From Streptomyces sp. NBC_00289 (lineage in GTDB: Bacteria > Actinomycetota > Actinomycetes > Streptomycetales > Streptomycetaceae): a DNA stretch of 64,000 nucleotides. The notes under the pieces are model-generated. The model made no database searches. It had not been told where the DNA came from and worked only from the letters and a program-made list of their open reading frames with translations. Every line of letters starts with the position of its first letter. Within the stretch, counting starts at the first letter, position 1. Shown here piece by piece: positions 9,029 through 17,244 of the stretch. The stretch is from assembly GCF_041435115.1 (NCBI RefSeq), contig NZ_CP108046.1:4836001-4900000 (forward strand), written 5' to 3'. Both the position numbers and the translations under genes were made by a program.

Positions 9029-9262
9029 TCATGGTCGGGGGTCGGAGACGAAGCTGCCCATGCCGGGCGTGGTGGTGAGCAGGCCCTCCTCGCGCAGCGC
9101 GGCCGTGGCCTTTCGCACGGTCCCGCGGGCGACGTCGAACTCCGCTTCGAGCTGCACCTCTGAGACGAGGGCGCGGGGCGGGAGTTCGCCGCTGGCGATG
9201 CGAGCGCGCAGCACGTCGGCGATCTGCTCCCACTTGGGCCGCGTCGGGTCAAAGTCGATCAC
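9029..9262 (-). CDS. Small GntR-type HTH regulator
   Basis: 77 residues, essentially only the winged helix of the GntR family: KWEQIADVLRARIASGELPP, then VARGTVRKATAALREEGLL (recognition helix and wing), ending GMGSFVSDPRP. There is no ligand-binding domain, as in many actinophage and plasmid regulators such as the KorSA type. It stands alone at the prophage edge, transcribed against the late genes, so it may control lysogeny or a neighbouring accessory gene. DNA binding is sure from sequence; its targets are not known. Confidence 0.8.
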   Translation of the reverse strand: MIDFDPTRPKWEQIADVLRARIASGELPPRALVSEVQLEAEFDVARGTVRKATAALREEGLLTTTPGMGSFVSDPRP

Positions 9263-9420
9263 CCGTCCGACTGTAGATATTCGGGCTTATCGGGGCATAG
9301 AGATGCACATCCATAGGTAGGCATGGACAGGTGTGTACAGGCTGCCTACGGTGGCTCACACACAGCAGACCCCCGCGCCGTGCGACCGGCCGGGGGCGTG
9401 GACGACTGGTTGGAGTCGAC

Positions 9421-9618
9421 ATGGCAGAGCCTACGCAAGCCCCTGGTATCGAGAACACCCCCACCGCCTACGGCTACTGCTCGTGGCACGCGGGCTACGC
9501 CGAGGGCGTGCGCCTCATCCACGCCATCGAGCAGGGATCCGGTCCGGGCCGGACCGTCTTCGCCTGCGCGCCGTGCCGCGAGCAGTTCCGCCTGGTCCCG
9601 CTCGCCGACCAGCCGTGA
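9421..9618 (+). CDS. Small phage-edge protein with Cys/His motif
   Basis: 65 residues. It has CSWHAGY near residue 20 and FACAPCREQF near residue 48, a possible CxxH...CxxC zinc site. GGAG lies 5 bases before ATG 9,421. Its stop overlaps the next start as GTGA. Proteins like this are common as unknown small genes at the ends of actinophage genomes; function unknown. Confidence 0.55.
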   Translation: MAEPTQAPGIENTPTAYGYCSWHAGYAEGVRLIHAIEQGSGPGRTVFACAPCREQFRLVPLADQP

Positions 9619-9791
9619 GCACGGCAGAGAAGGCCGACGAAAAGACGGCCGAATGCCAGCTGAGCGAGCACGCCCTGTGCTCCGGGCCGCGCGTCATCCG
9701 ACGGCAGGGCGCCCCGGCCTGGGAGGTACCCATCCTCACCATCCGCTGCAGCTGCCGCTGTCACAGGACCGCCCGCCCCCGCACCCCGTGA
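9615..9791 (+). CDS. Tiny Cys-rich hypothetical protein
   Basis: 58 residues from GTG 9,615, overlapping the previous stop (GTGA). It contains CQLSEHALC and a C-terminal IRCSCRCHRT cluster, so metal binding is likely. It is the last gene before a strong terminator and the prophage junction. Function unknown. Confidence 0.5.
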   Translation: MSTAEKADEKTAECQLSEHALCSGPRVIRRQGAPAWEVPILTIRCSCRCHRTARPRTP

Positions 9792-9816
9792 GCATGTAGG
9801 GGGTCGGGCGAGACGG

Positions 9817-9852
9817 GGCCCCGGTCGTAGCGCGTCACGACCGGGGCCTTTT
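9817..9852 (+). terminator. Strong rho-independent terminator at prophage right end
   Basis: Perfect 12-bp stem GGCCCCGGTCGT (9,817-9,828) with ACGACCGGGGCC (9,837-9,848), an 8-base loop and TTTT. It closes the two-gene unit and insulates the chromosome from prophage transcription. Confidence 0.9.
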
Positions 9853-9964
9853 CCGTGCCTCCTTCGATTCGAAGGTTCGAGCAGCGTCCGCCGATGGCGC
9901 GTACAAACATGCAGGTCAGAGGGGGTATTACGGGCCTCCGCGAGAGTCTCGGAGCAAGATCCTT

Positions 9965-10660
9965 TTAGAGGTGTCGTAGCGGCATATTGGGGTTGCCGCT
10001 CCCGGTCCCACCGCTGACGAGGAAGGACAGCCGCGCCTCGACCAGCGCCCGCAGCACCCGGTCCCCACCCGGCGGCACCGTGCCCGCGGCCACCAGCTCG
10101 TCGAGGGTGAACGCACGCGGCCGTACGACCCGCAGCGACAGGCAGGTGCAGCCGACGGCGACCGGTGGCAGCACCGCGTGCAGCCGGGTCCCGTCGGGCA
10201 GCCGGGCATCCGCCCAGGGCCGTGCGTCGTCCAGCCGGCGGCCGGCCACGGCGGCCAGGCGCTGCGCGAGGCGTCGTACGGCCGCCGCGTCCGGGAAGGA
10301 CACGGCGGACAGCTCCAGACCACCTCCCCGGTCGACCCAGACCCGGTCGGGGGCGGACACCAGCACGTCCGTCACCGACGGGTCCGCGAGCAACGGTTCC
10401 AGGGGGCCACTGCCCACCAGCTCGGAGCGCAACTGTTCGGCGGCGCCGAGGACTTCGGCGTCCCCGAGCACCCGTCCCTGCTCCCGCAGAGCCTGAGCCA
10501 CCCGCGCCGGTGTCGGCTCGGCCCCGCTCTCGGCCAGCCACTGCCGCACCCCGTCCAGAAGCCCGGAGGAGGTGCTCGAGGGCGTGTCCCGGCCGGCCGC
10601 CGAATCGGACGCGGCCCCACCCCGGCGTCCCGGCCACTCGAGCCCGGAGACCGTACTCAT
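9965..10660 (-). pseudogene. cpaF/tadA-type secretion ATPase, truncated by prophage
   Basis: The 231-residue frame is the N-terminal part of a CpaF/TadA ATPase, which drives Flp/Tad pilus assembly. Seen: a helical N terminus, ELVGSGPLEPLLADPSVTD (residues about 80-98) and the PPGGDRVLRAL segment that precedes Walker A in the family. Then it reads SGGTGSG and, instead of K-T-T, continues NPNMPLRHL and stops. Intact relatives are clearly longer and carry Walker A, Asp and His boxes after this point. The start overlaps the stop of the upstream cpaE-like gene (ATGA), so the pair was an operon. The missing half should lie beyond the left end of the prophage. Certainly inactive as an ATPase as it stands. 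Confidence 0.85.
9985..10004. other. Prophage-chromosome junction (attachment site region)
   Basis: On the minus strand the sequence follows the expected cpaF codons up to AGCGGCAA (9,993-10,000), where a Lys-Thr-Thr should begin, and then diverges. The core is therefore short and lies around here. Its full extent needs the left junction or an unoccupied attB. Confidence 0.6.
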
Positions 10661-11760
10661 ACCGCACCCGCTTCCAGCAGCGCCCGCTCCCAGAACTCCC
10701 GGCAGAAGCGCGCGAGTGGGCCGCGGGCGGCCGCCCCGGGCGGTGTCCTGCCCCCGTCCGGCCGCAGCAGCGCGGACTCGACGGGCACCTCTCCCGCCAG
10801 GGGCAGCCCCAGAAGCCGGGCCACCTCCCGGTCGTCGAGTCCGGGCGCGTACGGCCCGCGCACCGCCAGCCGCAGGTCGCGCAGGACCATTCCGACGGCT
10901 GAGGCGACGCGACCGGCCGCCGCGACGGACCGCAGTTCGGCGGGGACCACGAGGATTCCGAGGTCGAGCTGGGCGAGGATCTCGGCGACCCCGTCGTCGA
11001 CGCGGCGGGGAAGGTCGACGACGACCGCGCCTCCACGTCGCCTCGCGGCGGCGAGCACCGCCCGGACGGCCTGCGGCGGGACGGCCACGCAGTCGCCACG
11101 GTCCCAGCTGAGCACCCGCAGCGAGTGCAGCCGCGGCAGCGACTCCTCCAGCGCGCCCCCACCGACCCTCCCCCGGGAGGCGGCGAACGCGGGCCAGCGC
11201 AGTCCTTCAGCCGTCTCCCCGCCGAGGAGCACGTCGAGTCCGCCGCCCAGCGGATCGGCGTCGACGAGGAGGGTGCGCAGTCCTTCGCGCGCCGAGGTGA
11301 CGGCGAGCGCACAGGCCAACGTGGATGCTCCCGCCCCGCCCCGGCCGCCGATGACGCCGACGGTGAGGGCGGGCCGACCCACCCCCTCGGCCACGTCGGC
11401 GATGCGGTCGACCAGCCACTGCTCGCCGTCGGGCAGCATCAGGACATGGTCGGCGCCGATCTCGACGGCCCTCCGCCAGACGCCCGAGTCGTCCTGGTCA
11501 CGGCCGACCAGCACCACCCCGCGTCTGCGCGCGGCTCCCCGCACCCGCCGTGCGGCGTCGTCGCCGACCAGGACGAGCGGCGCGGCCTCCCAGCGGCCCC
11601 TGCGCTCGGGCACTCCGTGATGTACCTCGGGTGTGGCGCCGGCCGCCGCGCACAGGCGCAGCAGGTCGTCGAGCAGTTCGGCGTCCTCGGTGACGATCAG
11701 CGGTGCGCCCGCCCGCCCTCCGGCGGCGGGTGTCGGATCGTGTGTGACGGTTCCGGCCAC
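10657..11760 (-). CDS. CpaE/Ssd-like septum-site or pilus-locus ATPase
   Basis: GTG 11,760 is chosen because AAGGGGG lies about 8 bases upstream; longer frames start in poor sequence. 367 residues: an N-terminal receiver-like domain (to about 130) and a C-terminal ParA/MinD-like ATPase with the deviant P-loop GGRGGAGAST (about residue 148), DADPLGGGLD (switch region) and a run matching CpaE proteins. The family places Tad pili or acts at division sites; the M. tuberculosis relative is Ssd (Rv3660c). It is the upstream partner of the broken cpaF gene, so its pilus-related role has probably been lost here or uncoupled. Confidence 0.8.
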   Translation of the reverse strand: MAGTVTHDPTPAAGGRAGAPLIVTEDAELLDDLLRLCAAAGATPEVHHGVPERRGRWEAAPLVLVGDDAARRVRGAARRRGVVLVGRDQDDSGVWRRAVEIGADHVLMLPDGEQWLVDRIADVAEGVGRPALTVGVIGGRGGAGASTLACALAVTSAREGLRTLLVDADPLGGGLDVLLGGETAEGLRWPAFAASRGRVGGGALEESLPRLHSLRVLSWDRGDCVAVPPQAVRAVLAAARRRGGAVVVDLPRRVDDGVAEILAQLDLGILVVPAELRSVAAAGRVASAVGMVLRDLRLAVRGPYAPGLDDREVARLLGLPLAGEVPVESALLRPDGGRTPPGAAARGPLARFCREFWERALLEAGAV

Positions 11761-12353
11761 GGTCTGGTCCCCCTTCGCTGCATCTCTCGCGCAGCCCCTG
11801 CGGCCACGCGATTCCCAAACGTGTGAAGAACCGGCAAGCGGCCTCCCTATGAACGGCCGATACGAACCGGCCAAACGCCTCCGCCTAACCGGAACCGGTC
11901 GTGAAGTCGGCACCGGCGGGAAGCGCTGCAATCACGGTGCAGCCATCCGGGAAATCGAGTGGATCTTGGTCGATAACTGTGGACAACTCGACGCCTGTGA
12001 ATATCGCCGTCACCCATACCGGTGACGCCCGCACCGGTTGCTGCGCGACTTCCACAGAGCAGCGCACCGACTACACACGGTGATGAATCGCGGGCATGCG
12101 AAGGGGGCGACCTCGGCCGCCTCACAGCGGCATCGCGGCCGCGCACAGAAAGGGAGAAACCCATCCGGACATGCGACGACCCCCGCCGGGGGGGAGAGCG
12201 GGGGTCGCCTTCACGGCCGACTCGGGGGGGAGGAGTCGGACCGCGTTAGCACGGTCGCGAACGATCCGTGACTTCCATGGTGTACCCGAGAGGCTTCTCA
12301 GGCAAACCAACGCGCCTACCTTACGCCGAATGGGCTGCGCCTATGCTCGGGGC
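11761..12353. other. Divergent intergenic region with two hairpins
   Basis: 593 bases between the CpaE-like and HAD genes. It holds two hairpins reading toward the HAD gene: GACCCCCGC (12,178-12,186) with GCGGGGGTC (12,198-12,206), and CGACTC with GAGTCG between 12,219 and 12,238. Several short open frames at 11,885-12,083 have no ribosome site and were not called. Confidence 0.5.
12342..12347 (+). promoter_or_regulatory. -10 box TATGCT for a leaderless HAD-hydrolase mRNA
   Basis: TATGCT ends 6 bases before GTG 12,354, so transcription should begin at or next to the start codon. No ribosome site is present, which fits a leaderless message. Confidence 0.5.
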
Positions 12354-13175
12354 GTGGAAAACCACTCCTTGCCCCGCACAGCGGCCTTCTTTGACCTGGA
12401 CAAGACGGTCATTGCGAAGTCGAGCACGCTCACCTTCAGCAAGTCCTTCTACCAAGGCGGCCTGATCAACCGCAGAGCCGCCTTGCGCACCGCATATGCC
12501 CAGTTCGTCTTCCTCGCGGGCGGCGCCGACCACGACCAGATCGAGCGCATGCGCAAGTACCTGTCAGCGCTGTGCCGAGGATGGAACGTCCAGCAGGTCA
12601 AGGAGATCGTCGCCGAGACGCTGCACGACATCATCGACCCGATCATCTACGACGAGGCCGCCTCCCTCATCGAGGAGCACCACACCGCCGGCCGTGACGT
12701 CGTGATCGTGTCCACCTCGGGGGCCGAGGTGGTCGAGCCGATCGGCGAACTGCTCGGCGCGGACCGTGTGGTGGCGACCCGCATGGTCGTGGGAGACGAC
12801 GGCTGCTTCACCGGAGAGGTGGAGTACTACGCCTACGGGCCCACGAAGGCGGAGGCGGTCAGGGAACTCGCCCAGTCGGAGGGGTACGACCTGGAGCGCT
12901 GCTTCGCCTACAGCGACTCGGCCACCGACCTGCCGATGCTGAAGTCGGTCGGCCACCCGCACGCCGTGAACCCGGACCGCGCGCTGCGCCGGGAGGCACT
13001 CGCGCGCGGGTGGCCGATCCTGGACTTCCACCGACCGGTGCGGCTCAAGCAGCGGTTCCCCGCGTTCTCCGTGCCGCCCCGTCCGGCGCTCGTGGCGGCC
13101 GCGGCCATAGGCGCCGCGGCCGCCACGGCCGGTCTTGTCTGGTACGCCAGCCGACGCCGGGCCGTGATTGCCTGA
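12354..13175 (+). CDS. HAD-IB family hydrolase with C-terminal membrane anchor
   Basis: 273 residues. Motif I FFDLDKT puts the nucleophile Asp at residue 14 and the acid/base Asp at 16; motif II is VIVSTSG and motif IV AYSDSATDLPML, as in SerB-like phosphatases. After about residue 243 comes a hydrophobic Ala/Gly-rich helix followed by SRRR at the very C terminus, so the protein may be tail-anchored in the membrane with its catalytic domain in the cytoplasm. S. coelicolor has a relative annotated as linked to morphological differentiation; the syntenic M. tuberculosis gene is Rv3661. Substrate unknown. GTG 12,354 is chosen because conserved sequence starts there. Confidence 0.85.
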   Translation: MENHSLPRTAAFFDLDKTVIAKSSTLTFSKSFYQGGLINRRAALRTAYAQFVFLAGGADHDQIERMRKYLSALCRGWNVQQVKEIVAETLHDIIDPIIYDEAASLIEEHHTAGRDVVIVSTSGAEVVEPIGELLGADRVVATRMVVGDDGCFTGEVEYYAYGPTKAEAVRELAQSEGYDLERCFAYSDSATDLPMLKSVGHPHAVNPDRALRREALARGWPILDFHRPVRLKQRFPAFSVPPRPALVAAAAIGAAAATAGLVWYASRRRAVIA

Positions 13176-13580
13176 CGGCCCCTCCAGCACGGTCGGCTGA
13201 CGCGCCTTCAGCACGGCGACCCGACTGAGCCCACCGCCGGTCCACGACTCTGTCGACGACCTGAGCGCCCGTGCGGCGATCACACGGAATTCAACCAGTC
13301 CGTTTTTGAATCGTTTAGACCTAAAAGTAAAGATGTGCAGCCAGGGGTTCCGCTTGCCCTGGACCAGGAGTACAAAGGGATTAACGGCCCGCGAGACCAA
13401 GGACATCCGAGAGGATCACCTTCAATAACGCATTCCGGCCCCACGGACCGCGCATGAACACTGAGCACCCACGCGACGTCGACCCGTCGATTACGGGCCA
13501 GCCGCACCAGGTGACGGGCAAAGTCCCGACCTGATGGGCGACACACAGAGGACGCTTGGTAACCCGGTGAACATGCCAGC

Positions 13581-13604
13581 GGCGGTACGAGTCCTCGTAC
13601 CGCC
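13581..13604. repeat. Perfect inverted repeat
   Basis: GGCGGTACGA (13,581-13,590) and TCGTACCGCC (13,595-13,604) around GTCC. It lies in the otherwise gene-free stretch 13,176-13,643, between convergent genes, next to a terminator-like hairpin. No gene was supported in that 468-base stretch; its left half is unusually AT-rich for this genome. Confidence 0.6.
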
Positions 13605-13616
13605 GCAACCCTTGTG

Positions 13617-13638
13617 GGCCCCCTTCGCTGGGGCCTTT
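13617..13638 (+). terminator. Terminator-like hairpin between convergent genes
   Basis: GGCCCC (13,617-13,622) pairs with GGGGCC (13,630-13,635), followed by TTT. Likely ends transcription coming from the HAD gene side. Confidence 0.5.
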
Positions 13639-13643
13639 CCTCG

Positions 13644-14468
13644 TTATGCCGCGCCGCGCTGCAGCGCCTCGCACACCGCGGTCGACTCGCGCGCCCCCAA
13701 CTCCGCCGCCCGGCCGCAGTGGCCGATCCAGGCGGCCATGCCCTCGGGAGTGCCGGAGACATAACCTTCGAGCGCCGCCAGGTAGGCCGCGCGGCCCAGT
13801 TCGGCGTGGCCGACCTCCGCCGGGCAGACGGACTTGGGGTCGAGACCACTACCGACCAGGACGATCCGCTCGGCCGCGCGCGCGACCAGGCCGTTGTGGG
13901 AAGTGAAGGGGCGCAGCGCGAGAAGTTCGCCGTGCACGACCGCGGCCGTCACCAGGGCCGGGGCCGAACCGCCCGCGATGATCAGCTCGGAGAGCCCTTC
14001 GAGACGGCCCGACACCTCGGCCGCGCCCGGCAGCGGCAGCTCGATCAGCGGCTCGTCCACCGGCTCGCCGTCCTGGCGCGGGCGGCCGACCTCGTCGTTC
14101 TTGCCCGCGGCCGCGACCAGATGCAGCCGGGCCAGCACGCGCAGGGGTGACTGGCGCCAGATCGAGAGCAGCTGCCCCGCCTCGGCACTCAGCCGGAGCG
14201 ACGCGCCCACCACACGCGCCTCGTCGTCACCACTGAAGTCGGTACGCCGACGTACCTCTTCCAGGGCCCAGTCGGCGCCGGACAGCGCGGCCGAGCCGCG
14301 GGAACCACGCAGGGCCGCCTCAGCGGTGATCTCGTTGCTGCGGCGCCGCATGACCCGGTGCCCGTAGACCCGGTCCACGGCCTTGCGCATGGACTCCACG
14401 GACTCGGCCACCCCGGGCAGCGAACCCAGGGCCGCGAGCGGATCGGCGGTCGCGCCTGTCGTACTCAT
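13644..14468 (-). CDS. Fic-fold-like protein with degenerate active site
   Basis: ATG 14,468 (MSTTGATADPLAALG) is chosen; upstream frame is not protein-like. 274 residues, mostly helical. The segment LRPFTSHNGLVARA (about residue 195) has the spacing of a Fic motif (HxFx[DE]GNGRxxR) but lacks the His and the GNGR core, so AMP-transfer activity is doubtful. Streptomyces relatives are often labelled oxidoreductase without evidence. The syntenic M. tuberculosis gene would be Rv3662c. It is convergent with the HAD gene and divergent from the P-loop gene at 14,576. Function unknown. Confidence 0.65.
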   Translation of the reverse strand: MSTTGATADPLAALGSLPGVAESVESMRKAVDRVYGHRVMRRRSNEITAEAALRGSRGSAALSGADWALEEVRRRTDFSGDDEARVVGASLRLSAEAGQLLSIWRQSPLRVLARLHLVAAAGKNDEVGRPRQDGEPVDEPLIELPLPGAAEVSGRLEGLSELIIAGGSAPALVTAAVVHGELLALRPFTSHNGLVARAAERIVLVGSGLDPKSVCPAEVGHAELGRAAYLAALEGYVSGTPEGMAAWIGHCGRAAELGARESTAVCEALQRGAA

Positions 14469-14575
14469 GAGTACGACCCTACGCACCCCGAGGGGCTCCG
14501 CTCTCCCCACGATGGAGTGGTCTTCTTCACGCCCGCCTGCCACACAAAGCTATCGCTCGACTACCCTTGGTGAAC

Positions 14576-15556
14576 ATGAAAATTGCTTTCGTCGGGAAGG
14601 GCGGCAGCGGCAAGACCACCCTGTCCTCCCTGTTCATCCGCCACCTCGCGGCGTCCGGCGCCCCGGTCATCGCGGTCGACGCCGACATCAACCAGCACTT
14701 GGGCCCCGCCCTCGGCCTGGACGAGGCGGCCGCCGCCGCGCTGCCCGCGATGGGCGAGCGACTGCCGCTGATCAAGGACCACCTGCGCGGCTCCAACCCA
14801 CGGATCGCCTCCGCCGAGGTGATGATCAAGACGACTCCGCCCGGCGAGGGCTCACGGCTGCTGCGGGTGTGCGAGAACAATCCGGTCTACGACGCCTGCG
14901 CCCGGCCGGTGGAACTCGACGGCGGCGCCGTCCGTTTGATGGTCACCGGCCCGTTCACCGAGGCCGATCTGGGAGTGGCCTGCTACCACTCCAAGACCGG
15001 CGCGGTGGAGCTCTGCCTGAACCACCTCGTCGACGGCCCCGGCGAGTACGTCGTCGTCGACATGACGGCGGGCTCCGACTCCTTCGCCTCCGGCATGTTC
15101 ACCCGCTTCGACATCACGTTCCTCGTCGCCGAACCGACTCGTAAGGGGGTCTCCGTCTATCGCCAGTACAAGGAGTACGCCCGCGACTTCGGCGTTGTCC
15201 TGAAGGTCGTCGGCAACAAGGTGCAGGGCCAGGACGACCTCGACTTCCTCCGCGCCGAGGTCGGGGACGACCTGCTCGCGACGGTCGGGCACTCGGACTG
15301 GGTGCGTGCCCTGGAGAAGGGCCGGCCGCCCCGGTTCGACCTCCTGGAGGACGCCAACCGCCGCGCCCTGCGCCTGCTGCACACGGCCGTCGACGCGACG
15401 TACGAGCTGCGCGACTGGGAGCGCTACACACGGCAGACGGTGCACTTCCACCTGAGGAACGCCCAGTCCTGGGGCAACGCGCGTACCGGGATCGACCTGG
15501 CGGCGCAGATCGACCCCGGATTCGTACTCGGCGAGGGAGTGACAGCGAACGCCTGA
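14576..15556 (+). CDS. P-loop ATPase of the CooC/ParA (SIMIBI) type
   Basis: 326 residues from ATG 14,576. N-terminal FVGKGGSGKTT is a deviant Walker A with the signature Lys, and AVDADINQHLG is the switch I region; VVVDMTAG is Walker B. CooC-like proteins insert metal or mature enzymes, and related proteins partition cargo; substrate here is unknown. TTG 14,567 and GTG 14,570 are also in frame. A TACCCT box at 14,562-14,567 and no ribosome site suggest a leaderless message. The sequence lacks a membrane segment, so it is cytoplasmic. Confidence 0.75.
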   Translation: MKIAFVGKGGSGKTTLSSLFIRHLAASGAPVIAVDADINQHLGPALGLDEAAAAALPAMGERLPLIKDHLRGSNPRIASAEVMIKTTPPGEGSRLLRVCENNPVYDACARPVELDGGAVRLMVTGPFTEADLGVACYHSKTGAVELCLNHLVDGPGEYVVVDMTAGSDSFASGMFTRFDITFLVAEPTRKGVSVYRQYKEYARDFGVVLKVVGNKVQGQDDLDFLRAEVGDDLLATVGHSDWVRALEKGRPPRFDLLEDANRRALRLLHTAVDATYELRDWERYTRQTVHFHLRNAQSWGNARTGIDLAAQIDPGFVLGEGVTANA

Positions 15557-15632
15557 CACCGATCCGGCCGAACACCGGACGGCGGACCGGACAGACGCCT
15601 ACGTATGACGCCTCACGCGTACTCCGGACGGC

Positions 15633-16904
15633 CTACCGCTTGACCGCCGGCGCCCCGGGCACGCCCTTCGGGGCCGGGGCGGGGTGGCCCGTCAGGAAGG
15701 ATGCCCAGCCCTGCTTCGGGGCCTCGCCGACCTTGAGGGTGCCCAACTTCCGGATCACCTGCGGGTCCTGGGCATCCAGCCAGTCGGCGAGCTGCCGGAA
15801 GGACAGGCACCGCACCTCCGCCTTGGTGCACACCCGCTCGACGACCTCCTCGACGGCACGCATGTAGGTGCCGCCGTTCCAGGACTCGAAGTGGTTGCCG
15901 ATGACCAGGGGCGCCCGGTTGCCGTCGTAGGCCCGGTCGAAGCCCTTGAGCAGGCCGTCGCGCATCTGGTCACCCCAGAAGTCGTACTTACCGGGGTCGC
16001 CCTGGGTCGTGGTGCCGGACTGGTTGACCATGAAGTTGTAGTCCATGGTGAGCTGCTGGTAGGAGTGCCCGGGGAAGGGCACGAGCTGCATGGACAGGTC
16101 CCACAGGCCACTCTTCTTCGTCGGCCAGAGCTGCTCGTTGACGCCGCTGGTGTCATAGCGGAAGCCCAGTTCGCGAGCGGCGGTCATGAAGTTCTTCTGG
16201 CCTTCGAGGCAGGGGGTCCGGGCGCCGACGAGTTCCTTGTCGTAGTCGAAGGGCAGTGGGGCCGCCTTCTTCATGCCGGTGTTGGTCTTCCAGGACTTCA
16301 CGAACTGCTTCGCCTGGGAGATCTCGTCCTTCCAGTCGTCCACCGACCACTCGCCCACTCCGCCGTTCTTGCCGCAGAAGTGGCCGTTGAAGTGGGTGCC
16401 GATCTCGTTGCCCTCGAGCCATGCCAGGCGCAGCTGCTTCACCGTGTCGGAGATGCCCCGCTCGTCGTTGAAGCCGATGTCGGAGCGGCCCGGGGAGTGC
16501 TGCGGCGGCCGGTAGAGGTCGCGCTTGTCCTCCGGCAACATGTACACGCCGCTGAGGAAGTAGGTCATGGTCGCGTCGTTCGCCCTGGCGACCTTGCGGA
16601 AGTGGGAGAAGAGCCGCTGGCTGTCCTCGCCGGCGCCGTCCCAGGAGAAGACCACGAACTGGGGTGGCCGCTGACCGGGCTTGAGGCGCTCGGCTCTGGG
16701 CAGGTGGGGCTGCGCTCCGGTGTACGCGGTGGAGCCGTCGCCGATCAGGCGCAGCACGTTCTTCGGTGCCGGGGCCGGCTTCGCCTTCTGCGGGCCGGAA
16801 GCCCCTGCTCTGGAACCGTCGGAGCCGATCGCACAGCCGGCGAGCGACGCCGCACAGACCGCGGCTAGAGCGGCGCCCGCGGCGAACCTCTGGGTGGTGG
16901 CCAT
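15633..16904 (-). CDS. NodB-like polysaccharide deacetylase-type lipoprotein
   Basis: 423 residues. The N terminus has a signal peptide with lipobox LAGC (Cys about residue 25), so the protein is exported and lipidated. FVVFSWDGAGED supplies the NodB motif 1 aspartate and EIGTHFNGHFCG the HxxxH metal motif 2, both in the family order. The catalytic pattern is therefore that of a metal-dependent deacetylase acting on cell-wall or extracellular polysaccharide, though the exact substrate is unknown. It stands alone with a 340-base upstream region shared with the divergent SulP gene. Length is more than the usual 200-residue NodB domain. Confidence 0.75.
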   Translation of the reverse strand: MATTQRFAAGAALAAVCAASLAGCAIGSDGSRAGASGPQKAKPAPAPKNVLRLIGDGSTAYTGAQPHLPRAERLKPGQRPPQFVVFSWDGAGEDSQRLFSHFRKVARANDATMTYFLSGVYMLPEDKRDLYRPPQHSPGRSDIGFNDERGISDTVKQLRLAWLEGNEIGTHFNGHFCGKNGGVGEWSVDDWKDEISQAKQFVKSWKTNTGMKKAAPLPFDYDKELVGARTPCLEGQKNFMTAARELGFRYDTSGVNEQLWPTKKSGLWDLSMQLVPFPGHSYQQLTMDYNFMVNQSGTTTQGDPGKYDFWGDQMRDGLLKGFDRAYDGNRAPLVIGNHFESWNGGTYMRAVEEVVERVCTKAEVRCLSFRQLADWLDAQDPQVIRKLGTLKVGEAPKQGWASFLTGHPAPAPKGVPGAPAVKR

Positions 16905-17244
16905 GTTCCGCCCACCTTCTTCCTTCTCTCAGGCCAACGCCGGTGAGGGCGTTTTCTGGTGCTGCCTGCCGGGACGGGCCGCAGCGCCGCCAAGGTCGCA
17001 CGCGACCGAGAAGGAATTAGTACGACAAGCCGATGAAATGGCCGCATCACCCCTCTGGGTGACTTATTAACCCATTTGCACAGAAAGTCTATGCCAGCCC
17101 TTTACTCTGAATTACGATCCATTTACTGAGCGTTGAATCATCCCGCCGCTGCACGCCGTGACCCCACGGCCGCGACCCGACCCCCCGTCGTCGACGGGGG
17201 ACCACCTGATCCGCGACCGCGCTGCCCCGGAGGAGACGGGAACC
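16905..17244. other. Divergent promoter region, partly AT-rich
   Basis: 340 bases between two divergent start codons. The part around 17,020-17,130 is clearly richer in A and T than its surroundings, as expected for promoters. No operator or RNA was recognised. Confidence 0.5.

Larger units (their letters stand above)
1..9992. mobile_element. Prophage, right-hand part (left end outside window)
   Basis: The block carries consecutive phage tail, lysis and small membrane genes on the plus strand, then a regulator and two tiny genes, and ends inside a broken chromosomal gene. The tape-measure, minor tail, amidase endolysin and holin order is that of siphophages of actinobacteria. No integrase, replication, terminase or capsid genes are in view, so they must lie to the left. 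The right junction is placed at about 9,992 because the cpaF-like reading frame on the minus strand stops matching its family there, in the middle of the Walker A motif. The exact att core cannot be defined without the left junction. Confidence 0.85.

Noticed and set aside
1..9792. CRISPR arrays or phage-type tRNA genes in the prophage
   Set aside because: No regularly spaced repeats or cloverleaf were seen.
10178..11620. Long plus-strand frame antisense to the CpaE-like gene
   Set aside because: Composition is the Ala/Arg/Pro shadow of the real minus-strand gene; no motif.
11885..12083. Short open frames of about 60 residues on both strands between the CpaE-like and HAD genes
   Set aside because: No ribosome site or family match, and codon third positions are only moderately GC-rich. 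Kept as non-coding.
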